Source: an uncultured Clostridia bacterium
GTDB lineage: Bacteria; Bacillota; Clostridia; Lachnospirales; Lachnospiraceae
Assembly: GCA_947088195.1 (NCBI GenBank)
Contig: CAMUFS010000233.1
Coordinates: 1 to 5,146, forward strand
Direction of reading: 5' to 3'
Length of the DNA stretch: 5,146 bases
The notes beneath the pieces are model-generated. The model ran no database searches. It saw only the letters and a program-made list of their open reading frames with translations, and was not told the DNA's origin. Of the stretch, positions 1-5,146 are shown piece by piece. Made by a program: the position numbers and the translations under genes. The first letter of the stretch is position 1, and every line of letters starts with the position of its first letter.

Positions 1-681
1 ATCAAACGAGAGGGAGCCGGGTATCACGATCTTAGCCTCAATGAAACTTTTGCCTCTGCCTCCAGCATCCGGCAGCTTTATCAGAATGGTGATCTCTCTG
101 CGCTTGAAAAAATGGTACCTGCCTCTGTTTTATCCATATTAAATAGAGAATATCAAAAACGTTTTCCGATATTCCCCAATGATTTTTCCATATGTCTTTA
201 TTATCGCCTGCTGCTTGAAAAAGATCGCAATATATCTCTTCTTCAATATCAGGATGTATCTGCTGATATGGGCAAGCGCATTTATAATGAATTATTTTCT
301 TTTCAATGTTATGAGGATTTTGCACAACATATCAAGACAAAACAGTATACACTAACACGCATTAATCGAAGCCTTCTTCATATTCTTCTCAATATCAAAG
401 CCAGAGATTATCAGTTCTTCTCTCAGCATGATTTTATTCCTTATGCCAGAGTGCTGGGCTTTCGAAAGGATTCCTCCGAGCTTCTTACTGCCATAAAAGG
501 AAATTCTTCGATCCCACTTATCACAAAGCTTGCTGATGCTGAAAAAAGCTTAAATACTTGTGGAAAGAAAATGATCTGGCAGGACATTCTGGCTGCCAAC
601 CTCTACCGAAAGCTTCAAGAGGAGAAATTTCATATAAAGCTTCCCAATGAATATACAGAAGGACTACGGATTTTTCCATAG
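1..681 (+). CDS. tmcAL: tRNA(Met) cytidine acetate ligase, C-terminal part (5' end outside window)
   Basis: The frame is open from the first base to the TAG at 679-681 and encodes 226 residues; an ATG at 112 is internal. The family (YlbM/TmcAL, usually about 400 residues) activates acetate with ATP and acetylates the wobble cytidine of elongator tRNA(Met) in the cytoplasm, which helps accurate AUG decoding. The fragment opens with IKREGAGYHD, followed by FASASSIR at about residues 18-25. This is the family's version of the nucleotidyltransferase ISSTxIR-type nucleotide-binding motif. The rest is the alpha-helical C-terminal region, with TLTRINRSLLHILL near residue 130 and YARVLGF near 155, both typical of the family. 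Roughly the first 180 residues, with the HxGH-type motif, lie outside the window. The gene is convergent with the chemoreceptor gene. The assignment is from motif recognition and is fairly secure. Confidence 0.88.
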   Translation: MKREGAGYHDLSLNETFASASSIRQLYQNGDLSALEKMVPASVLSILNREYQKRFPIFPNDFSICLYYRLLLEKDRNISLLQYQDVSADMGKRIYNELFSFQCYEDFAQHIKTKQYTLTRINRSLLHILLNIKARDYQFFSQHDFIPYARVLGFRKDSSELLTAIKGNSSIPLITKLADAEKSLNTCGKKMIWQDILAANLYRKLQEEKFHIKLPNEYTEGLRIFP

Positions 682-709
682 TCCTCCCCAAACTCCCTTA
701 AGGGGAGTT
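661..709. terminator. Double-hairpin region between convergent genes, probable terminator
   Basis: Two inverted repeats lie at the junction. The first pairs 661-670 with 675-684 (10 bp, one mismatch, TTTT loop) and contains the last codons and the stop of tmcAL. The second pairs AACTCCC (691-697) with GGGAGTT (703-709) around a 5-nt loop. It is followed on the plus strand by a loose AT tract (710-720), and its outer arm overlaps the chemoreceptor stop (TAA, 708-710). The U-tract is poor in both directions, so termination is inferred from the hairpins and the convergent layout. The second hairpin reads best as the plus-strand terminator of tmcAL. Confidence 0.45.
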
Positions 710-2954
710 AAATTTTAAATACATTGATCGCCTTCTCAAGCTCCACAGAGCGCTGTTCCAACTCCCTAGAAGCTTCTTTCAGATTATCCACCACGGCCAA
801 CTGACTCACAACGGAATCCGTCACAACCAGCGCCGATGCTGCTGTTTGCTCAGACGTCGCTGAGATGCTCTCGATTGCATGGAGTGTATCGCGCCGCTCT
901 TCCTCCATGCTGGAGACGCTCTGTCCAATCCCCTGAAGACTTGTCACAAGTGTCTCCACACCACTGTTCATACTGTTAAAGGCATCTATTGTCTTATTCA
1001 CAATACCAGTCTGTCCGCTTACAATCTCCTCCGCTTCCTTCACTGTGTTTACTGTTCCCTTGGTCTGCTCAATAATCTCCTTCACAACCTTCTGGATCTC
1101 ATTTGCCGCATTCATGGAACCGTCTGCCAGCTTTCGGATCTCCTCCGCCACAACAGCAAAACCACGACCGGCATCTCCCGCCCTTGCCGCCTCAATGGAT
1201 GCATTAAGGGAAAGCAGACTTGTCTCCTCTGAGATCTCGTTAATCACATCGATAAATTTCACAATAGATGCTGATTTCTCTTCCAGAATGTGAATATTCT
1301 CTACCACCTTTTTCGTGATCGCTGAGGTGGAGGACGAGCGCTTTGAGAGCTCATCCATCGTGCCAATTCCACTCTGAATCATTGTTTTTGTATTGTCCGC
1401 AATATCCACAATTTCACTGACATCCTTACTTACAACCTGTATTTTCTTGGAAAGCTCATCCATCTGTTCCAGACAATTCTGTGCATCCTCTGCCTGCTGT
1501 GAAATTCCCTGTTCAATCTCATTCACCGCTGTAGATATACTTGTGCCGCATTTTTCCATAGCAGCCGTCGCCTCTGTCACATTGTGCGTGGAAACCTCAA
1601 CCTTTTGTGAAGTATCCTTAACATTGACGATCAAGCCACGGGTATTATCAATCATATCCCCCACATTGCCCGCCAAGATCGCAAACTCATCTCGCTGTTT
1701 TATATCCATAATCACGGTCAAATCACCCTCCGCAACCTTGTGCAGCTTGCTGCTGATAACCTTGATCGCCTTTCCAATACTGCCCGCCACAAAGAATCCA
1801 TCCACCAGAGCCACCAACACAGCAATAATGATAAATAAAATGGTCACATTTCGAATGTCCTTTGCACTGTTATTGATCAGAGAGCGTGGAACCAAGCCAC
1901 ATATCATTGCACCATTCACACCACTTTGGCTGACCATAAACAGATATTCTTCTCCATTGTAGGTGACATATTTGGTAAAATCCATATTATCGTTCTCATT
2001 GGAAATATGAGAACCAAGCCCTTCCAATGCCTCACTAAAATAATCCTGCTTTACAAAGGAAAAACCATCTGCCTTCCCATCTTCCATAGTATCAATAATT
2101 ACTTCATAACCATCTGCTGTCACAAAGCCTGATATCGTTCCAGCTCCCAAATCCAGATTATGTAAAATAGACTCAATAGCTTCCTTGCTCAGATCAATCA
2201 CGGCACAGGCAGCCTGATTGGAATAAATCCGAAGATACGAGCACGCATATTTGTCCTTGTTAAGCCCCATCAATCGATCAAGCTCCGCATGTTCTCCGAC
2301 CCACACACCATTTGTCTGGCCGAGAAGCTTCGAACCCTCCTCCGTCTCCATCCATTTATCAAATACACCGGTATCGCCATCCCCTGCCATCACAGTAGAA
2401 ATGTTTTTCACATTCGGTTTTGTGACAAGATGCATTCCCTGAATAAATTCATTTGCCACCTGCTTCGCAGTCAAATTCGTTTTTGTCGTACTGATAAGTG
2501 TCAAGATCTCCGACTGCTTATTCAGTCCCAACACATATTTAGAAAGATTCTTATCCACATATAATTGAAGTGCTTCTGACTCCAGCGAAGTAAAACCAAA
2601 ATCAAGATACTGCACTGCCATATTCATTGAGCGCACAGTCGCATTTTCATAATTTTCACTCATGCCGCTCGCCGCCTTCTGATAGGCGACAGTTCCCACC
2701 AAAATAACACAGAGAACTGGAAGGATAAAGCCTCCGTACAATTTCATCTTAATACCAAAAATAGTCTTTTTCTTCTTGACTTTCTTTTTGATCTCATCCA
2801 GCTTATCCTTGTCGACCTTATCCTCCAATTTTGCGGCTATCTCCTTCTCAGCCTTCTTCAAATTTTGTTTGGAAAATCTTCCTTCCCCTTTCTGCTTGGA
2901 GCTGCTCGCCTTACCAGATTCTGATAGATTATTTCCGGTTTCCTTCCTGAACAT
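708..2954 (-). CDS. Methyl-accepting chemotaxis protein (transmembrane chemoreceptor, probable dCache sensor)
   Basis: This 748-residue chemoreceptor senses a ligand outside the cell and controls CheA through CheW. Residues 1-70 form an unusual charged, Lys-rich cytoplasmic extension. TM1 is about 73-93, the extracellular region about 94-369, and TM2 about 370-391, followed by a HAMP domain (about 392-444) and a long coiled-coil signalling domain to the C-terminus. The extracellular region is the size of a double-Cache domain and has PAS-like strands near 272-290 and 326-355; its ligand cannot be read from sequence. The signalling hairpin tip lies at about 573-612, with EAARAGDAGRGFAVVAEE nearly at consensus. 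A match to the methylation motif is at 698-707, with E702/Q703 as the sites. There is no NWETF-like CheR tether. The start is supported by AAAGGAAGG nine bases upstream; Met70 has no Shine-Dalgarno. A minus-strand gene for the same orientation as the kinase pair, but 254 bp downstream of it with its own promoter signals. Confidence 0.96.
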   Translation of the reverse strand: MFRKETGNNLSESGKASSSKQKGEGRFSKQNLKKAEKEIAAKLEDKVDKDKLDEIKKKVKKKKTIFGIKMKLYGGFILPVLCVILVGTVAYQKAASGMSENYENATVRSMNMAVQYLDFGFTSLESEALQLYVDKNLSKYVLGLNKQSEILTLISTTKTNLTAKQVANEFIQGMHLVTKPNVKNISTVMAGDGDTGVFDKWMETEEGSKLLGQTNGVWVGEHAELDRLMGLNKDKYACSYLRIYSNQAACAVIDLSKEAIESILHNLDLGAGTISGFVTADGYEVIIDTMEDGKADGFSFVKQDYFSEALEGLGSHISNENDNMDFTKYVTYNGEEYLFMVSQSGVNGAMICGLVPRSLINNSAKDIRNVTILFIIIAVLVALVDGFFVAGSIGKAIKVISSKLHKVAEGDLTVIMDIKQRDEFAILAGNVGDMIDNTRGLIVNVKDTSQKVEVSTHNVTEATAAMEKCGTSISTAVNEIEQGISQQAEDAQNCLEQMDELSKKIQVVSKDVSEIVDIADNTKTMIQSGIGTMDELSKRSSSTSAITKKVVENIHILEEKSASIVKFIDVINEISEETSLLSLNASIEAARAGDAGRGFAVVAEEIRKLADGSMNAANEIQKVVKEIIEQTKGTVNTVKEAEEIVSGQTGIVNKTIDAFNSMNSGVETLVTSLQGIGQSVSSMEEERRDTLHAIESISATSEQTAASALVVTDSVVSQLAVVDNLKEASRELEQRSVELEKAINVFKI

Positions 2955-2963
2955 ATGACATGG

Positions 2964-2972
2964 CCTTCCTTT
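2964..2972 (-). promoter_or_regulatory. Ribosome binding site of the chemoreceptor gene
   Basis: AAAGGAAGG on the minus strand ends 9 nt before the ATG at 2954. It fixes the start and so shows that the charged N-terminal extension is translated. An out-of-frame ATG at 2960-2962 is too close to this site to be used well and would give only 10 codons. Confidence 0.75.
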
Positions 2973-2986
2973 CTCGATTGTTAAGC

Positions 2987-3082
2987 TGCAGTCTCAGCCA
3001 TACCGCTCGCACACTTGCTCTCTGTCTTACCGGGCTGCTGCACTAATTCTTACCACTCTCCATAACTGTCTTCTTCAAGACA
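2987..3082 (-). other. Potentially structured leader of the chemoreceptor mRNA
   Basis: Two inverted repeats lie between the extended -10 element and the ATG. TGTCTT (3067-3072) and AAGACA (3077-3082) form a perfect 6-bp stem with a 4-nt loop. Further downstream in the transcript, 3033-3042 can pair with 2995-2999 and 2987-2991: a 10-bp stem with a 3-nt bulge (2992-2994) enclosing about 33 nt. I do not recognise a known riboswitch class here, and the usual cyclic di-GMP-I motifs are not visible. Pairing was judged by eye; there is no folding energy or covariation behind it. Confidence 0.3.
3027..3052 (-). promoter_or_regulatory. Candidate sigma-28 (SigD/FliA) promoter of the chemoreceptor gene
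   Basis: On the minus strand TAAG (3049-3052) is followed after 14 nt by CCCGGTAA (3027-3034). The motility sigma factor consensus is TAAA, a 14-16 nt spacer, then GCCGATAA/T, so the match is 3 of 4 and 6 of 8 with correct spacing. Chemoreceptors are classic members of this regulon, which adds prior weight. Transcription would start near 3020, giving a leader of about 65 nt. The match is imperfect and could be chance. Confidence 0.35.
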
Positions 3083-3099
3083 CATTCCCCGTTTTTTCT

Positions 3100-3108
3100 A
3101 TTATATCA
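3100..3108 (-). promoter_or_regulatory. Extended -10 promoter (SigA type) upstream of the chemoreceptor gene
   Basis: The minus strand reads TGATATAAT: a perfect TATAAT (3100-3105) with the TGn extension (3106-3108). No good -35 box is seen; the hexamer 17 nt upstream is TATACG, but extended -10 promoters can work without one. The start would be near 3093, leaving a leader of about 138 nt before the ATG. It is the best vegetative promoter signal between the regulator and chemoreceptor genes. Confidence 0.55.
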
Positions 3109-3208
3109 CAAATAATTGCTTACGTATACCCAAATTTTCAGAATTTTATGAAACTCGTTCCTATTTTGACCTATTCAATTTTTCTTTCTCTCTGTGCCAT
3201 CCTTCACA

Positions 3209-3898
3209 CTAGCCTACATCATTCATGCGATAGCCAACCCCACTCTCCGTAAAAATATATTGTGGCTCCGCTGGATTCTTCTCTAATTTTCTTCTAATAT
3301 TGACCATATTGACGCGCAGTATTCGGTTATTGCTGCCAGCGTAAGGTCCCCAGATCTCTTTTATCAGCTGATCGTATGTCATCACCCTCCCTGCATTTTT
3401 GGCAAGAAGCACCACAATCTTATATTCAATCTGTGTTAAATGAACCATCTCCTGTCCCACCTTTACCTGATGATTCTCAAAGTCAATCATCAAATCCCCA
3501 ACTTTAAAGCTCTTTGTGCTGCTCACTGGCAAAGTATGGCGAAGTGCTGTGCGAATCCTTGCAAGCAGCTCCCCTGTGCTAAATGGTTTTGTAATATAAT
3601 CATCTGCTCCATAGTCAAGGGCATCGATCTTATCCTTCTCCTGCGTTCTTGCTGAAATCACAATAACAGGAATTGCACTCCACTCCCGCAGTGCCCGGAT
3701 CACTTCATTTCCATCCATATCTGGCAGTCCTAGATCCAATAAAATAACACTCGGACAATGAGACGCCGCCATTGTAAGCCCCTCTCTGCCAGTACGGCAA
3801 CTGATTGGACGGTATCCATGGCTATTTAGCACAGAAGCAAGAACATTTCCTATACTTTGCTCATCCTCAATAATCAGTATCTGTATTTTCTGACTCAT
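3209..3898 (-). CDS. KdpE-like OmpR/PhoB-family response regulator
   Basis: This is a 229-residue cytoplasmic DNA-binding regulator, normal length for the OmpR/PhoB family. The receiver domain (about 4-118) has the acidic pocket E11/D12, phospho-acceptor D55 in LLDLGLPDMDG, switch residues S82 and Y101, and K104 in the KPF motif. The winged-helix domain (about 130-226) contains LTQIEYKIVVLL, WGPYAGSNNRILRVNMVNIR and the wing motif GVGYR. REWSAIPVIVISART and the WGP segment are close to KdpE, the regulator of potassium uptake genes, so KdpE family membership is strong. The target genes are not shown, and no kdpFABC is in view. The frame stays open to an ATG at 3985, but the start at 3898 is chosen because GGAGG lies 9 nt upstream and the protein then begins like KdpE. 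It overlaps the kinase gene by 32 nt, implying co-transcription and coupled translation. No clear terminator follows the TAG. Confidence 0.93.
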   Translation of the reverse strand: MSQKIQILIIEDEQSIGNVLASVLNSHGYRPISCRTGREGLTMAASHCPSVILLDLGLPDMDGNEVIRALREWSAIPVIVISARTQEKDKIDALDYGADDYITKPFSTGELLARIRTALRHTLPVSSTKSFKVGDLMIDFENHQVKVGQEMVHLTQIEYKIVVLLAKNAGRVMTYDQLIKEIWGPYAGSNNRILRVNMVNIRRKLEKNPAEPQYIFTESGVGYRMNDVG

Positions 3899-4949
3899 CT
3901 TCCTCATCCTCCATCGGCAGCAGAAAATATATCTCTGCTCCTTTTGTATGATTTTTTTCGCCAATTTTTCCACCATGTGCCTCAATTATCGTCTTACAGA
4001 GAGATAACCCTATCCCCATCCCTCTCTTCGCATCGCTGCGATTATCCGTGCAAATATAAGTTCCATCAAACAAATGCTTCCTTTGTTCTGTGGGGATGCC
4101 ACGACCAAAATCTCGCACACTCACAAGCACCCATCCGTCTCTCTCTCCCACTGCGACAACAATCGGCTCTGTGCTGCCGGAATACTTTACAGCATTTTCT
4201 AACAGATTCATCACCACCTGTATTATCAAGATAGAATCCACCGCCACCATAAAAATAGCCTCCGGCAGCTCCAGACGAATATCCGCCATCGGATACCGCT
4301 TTTTCACTCTCTGAATACTCTCAGACAAGATCTCTTCGATTGGCTCAAGGCTTGTTTTCACCAAATTTTCCCCAGATCCTATCCTTGTGATAGACAAAAG
4401 ATTCTCCACCATATCAAGTAACCAATTTGAATCCTCACAAATGCTCCGAAGCATCTGTTCAAGTTCTTTTCTATCCATATCAGGATTTTCAAGACATGCC
4501 TGGCTTGCGCCAATAATCCCCGTCAATGGAGTCCTCAAATCATGAGAAATAGAGCGCAGAAGATTTGCCCGCATCTTTTCTCTCTCTGATTCTAAAAGCA
4601 TCCGCTGATGTTCCTTTAGATGAGCGGTGGTTGTACCTGTGATCAAGGAAATTCCGAAAATTCCCAGAAATGTAATAGGATAGCCATCCTTCATAAAATT
4701 CAGCTCCATAATTGGCTCAGAAAAGAAATAATTGATAGCTATCACCGCTACCACACTAGCGATACATCCCCAAAGATACCCCGACGTATATCTGGCAATT
4801 AAAACAATAAACATTACATATACAATCGCTATATTAGTTGTAAGCTGAGACATCACAAAAAAAGCATAAGCAATCAAAGTCGCCAGCACCAAAAGCGCTA
4901 TAGTAAGCAGACAATCTCTTCCAAAGCTCTGTTCCTTCTTCCCTTTCAT
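3867..4949 (-). CDS. KdpD-like sensor histidine kinase with DUF4118 membrane domain (short form)
   Basis: This 360-residue membrane kinase is the likely partner of the adjacent KdpE-like regulator. Four membrane segments at about 13-32, 38-53, 57-75 and 91-107 make up the KdpD-type DUF4118 domain. A short helical linker (108-128) leads to the HisKA domain, with phospho-accepting H136 in SISHDLRTPL. The ATPase domain shows the N box (N248, N252 in NLLENAVKYS), the G1 box (D280-G284, DFGRG) and the G2 box (RGMGIGLS, 309-316), so it should be active. Classical KdpD is about 900 residues with cytoplasmic KdpD and Usp domains before the membrane part and GAF after it; all three are absent here. 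The start is secure because AAGGAGG lies 4 nt upstream and the membrane domain follows at once. The acidic tail overlaps the regulator's start. A potassium or turgor signal is inferred from the family only. Confidence 0.93.
   Translation of the reverse strand: MKGKKEQSFGRDCLLTIALLVLATLIAYAFFVMSQLTTNIAIVYVMFIVLIARYTSGYLWGCIASVVAVIAINYFFSEPIMELNFMKDGYPITFLGIFGISLITGTTTAHLKEHQRMLLESEREKMRANLLRSISHDLRTPLTGIIGASQACLENPDMDRKELEQMLRSICEDSNWLLDMVENLLSITRIGSGENLVKTSLEPIEEILSESIQRVKKRYPMADIRLELPEAIFMVAVDSILIIQVVMNLLENAVKYSGSTEPIVVAVGERDGWVLVSVRDFGRGIPTEQRKHLFDGTYICTDNRSDAKRGMGIGLSLCKTIIEAHGGKIGEKNHTKGAEIYFLLPMEDEEDESENTDTDY
3908..3912 (-). promoter_or_regulatory. Ribosome binding site of the response regulator, inside the kinase gene
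   Basis: GGAGG lies 9 nt before the ATG at 3898 and within the last codons of the kinase gene. It decides the start: the in-frame ATG at 3907 directly abuts this site and has no spacer, and the ATG at 3985 has no need to be invoked. Confidence 0.75.
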
Positions 4950-4953
4950 GGCT

Positions 4954-4960
4954 CCTCCTT
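4954..4960 (-). promoter_or_regulatory. Ribosome binding site of the sensor kinase
   Basis: A consensus AAGGAGG stands 4 nt before the ATG at 4949. The spacing is slightly short, but no other start fits. It shows that the short kinase is the intended product and not a fragment of a full-length KdpD. Confidence 0.85.
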
Positions 4961-5030
4961 TTATACTTTTCTTGTGATAGTACTTTGTATCATTAAGAAA
5001 AAAACAACGTTCTCCTCTACTCGCACTGGA

Positions 5031-5046
5031 TATTTGATTATTTGAT
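5031..5046. repeat. Tandem 8-bp direct repeat in the operon's upstream region
   Basis: TATTTGAT occurs twice back to back (5031-5038 and 5039-5046), overlapping the candidate -10 box. OmpR-family regulators often bind short direct repeats, so it could be an operator, possibly for autoregulation. However, the 8-bp period is shorter than the usual 10-11 bp, and the sequence is AT-rich enough to arise by chance. Confidence 0.4.
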
Positions 5047-5066
5047 ATGTTTCTTTCTAATGTCTG
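5037..5066 (-). promoter_or_regulatory. Weak candidate promoter of the kinase-regulator operon
   Basis: The minus strand has CAGACA (5061-5066, 4 of 6 to the -35 consensus), an 18-nt spacer and AATAAT (5037-5042, 5 of 6 to the -10 consensus). It sits just after the terminator at the right edge and would give a leader of about 80 nt. The rest of the 197-bp stretch 4950-5146 shows no gene. A TATAAA at 4960-4965 is too close to the ribosome binding site to serve as a -10. The call is tentative. Confidence 0.25.
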
Positions 5067-5073
5067 GGTATAT

Positions 5074-5101
5074 AAAAAATGCCGGCATCAAACCGGCGTT
5101 T
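5074..5101 (-). terminator. Rho-independent terminator of an upstream gene beyond the right edge
   Basis: Read on the minus strand, GCCGG (5093-5097), a 7-nt loop and CCGGC (5081-5085) are followed by ATTTTTT. Flanking A and T runs can lengthen the stem. The order of GC-rich stem then U-tract is correct for the minus strand only. It probably ends a gene entering from the right. All three minus-strand frames have a stop within the last 47 bases of the window (5144-5146, 5134-5136, 5100-5102), so the gene's frame and product cannot be told. Alternatively it could be an attenuator if a promoter lies further upstream. Confidence 0.72.
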
Positions 5102-5146
5102 ATGTATCACAGGCATCTTTATAAGAATAACTTTTATACCAGCTTA

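Noticed and set aside
38..325. 95-codon open frame on the minus strand
   Set aside because: It is antisense to tmcAL, whose product is clearly recognisable, and it has no recognisable domain.
1393..1962. 189-codon open frame on the plus strand
   Set aside because: It lies wholly antisense to the chemoreceptor, its product is a low-complexity Ser/Thr/Ile/Leu-rich sequence with no recognisable domain, and it reflects the codon use of the real gene.
2955..3100. Cyclic di-GMP riboswitch in the chemoreceptor leader
   Set aside because: The conserved segments expected for the class I aptamer were not found by eye, so only a generic structured leader is reported.
3112..3208. Intrinsic terminator after the response regulator
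   Set aside because: Only a 4-bp TGTG/CACA repeat and an AT-only inverted repeat are present, without a GC-rich stem or U-tract. Read-through into the chemoreceptor gene cannot be excluded.
3899..3985. 29-residue N-terminal extension of the response regulator
   Set aside because: It would run deep inside the kinase gene, has no receiver-domain homology, and the ATG at 3898 has a well-spaced GGAGG.
5100..5146. 3' end of a minus-strand gene (14 codons ending at 5100-5102), for example a potassium transporter subunit
   Set aside because: The fragment is too short, other frames also have stops nearby, and it does not resemble the KdpC C-terminus. Only the terminator is supported.

Overview
The window looks like chromosomal DNA from a low-GC, motile Clostridia member, most likely Lachnospiraceae. 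This rests on AT-rich composition, strong GGAGG-type ribosome binding sites, a TmcAL (YlbM-type) protein of the kind found in Firmicutes, a chemoreceptor, and a short KdpD-like kinase paired with a KdpE-like regulator. The genus cannot be fixed from the sequence. No mobile element, CRISPR array, tRNA or rRNA was seen.

Layout from left to right. Positions 1-681 (+) hold the 3' part of a tRNA(Met) cytidine acetate ligase gene (tmcAL), cut by the window edge. It converges on a methyl-accepting chemotaxis protein gene (708-2954, -); the two stops are 26 nt apart in a region with two hairpins. A 254-bp intergenic stretch (2955-3208) carries the chemoreceptor's probable control region: a good extended -10 element, a candidate sigma-28/SigD promoter and a potentially structured leader. 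Next come a two-component pair, both on the minus strand: the KdpE-like response regulator (3209-3898) and, upstream of it, a DUF4118 sensor histidine kinase (3867-4949). They overlap by 32 nt and are almost certainly co-transcribed. Positions 4950-5146 are non-coding as far as can be seen. They hold the pair's probable promoter region with a tandem 8-bp repeat, and a rho-independent terminator that ends whatever minus-strand transcript enters from the right.

How the genes may work together: the kinase senses a membrane or ionic signal, by family most likely related to potassium or turgor, and phosphorylates the regulator at Asp55. The regulator then acts as an OmpR/PhoB-type transcription factor. 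The chemoreceptor is transcribed in the same direction but seems to have its own promoter, so a link to the two-component pair is only a possibility. tmcAL is a housekeeping tRNA modification gene with no evident link to the others. No strikingly novel system is visible. The best leads are the dual promoter and structured leader of the chemoreceptor, its long charged N-terminal extension, and the minimal KdpD lacking the usual cytoplasmic sensor domains.
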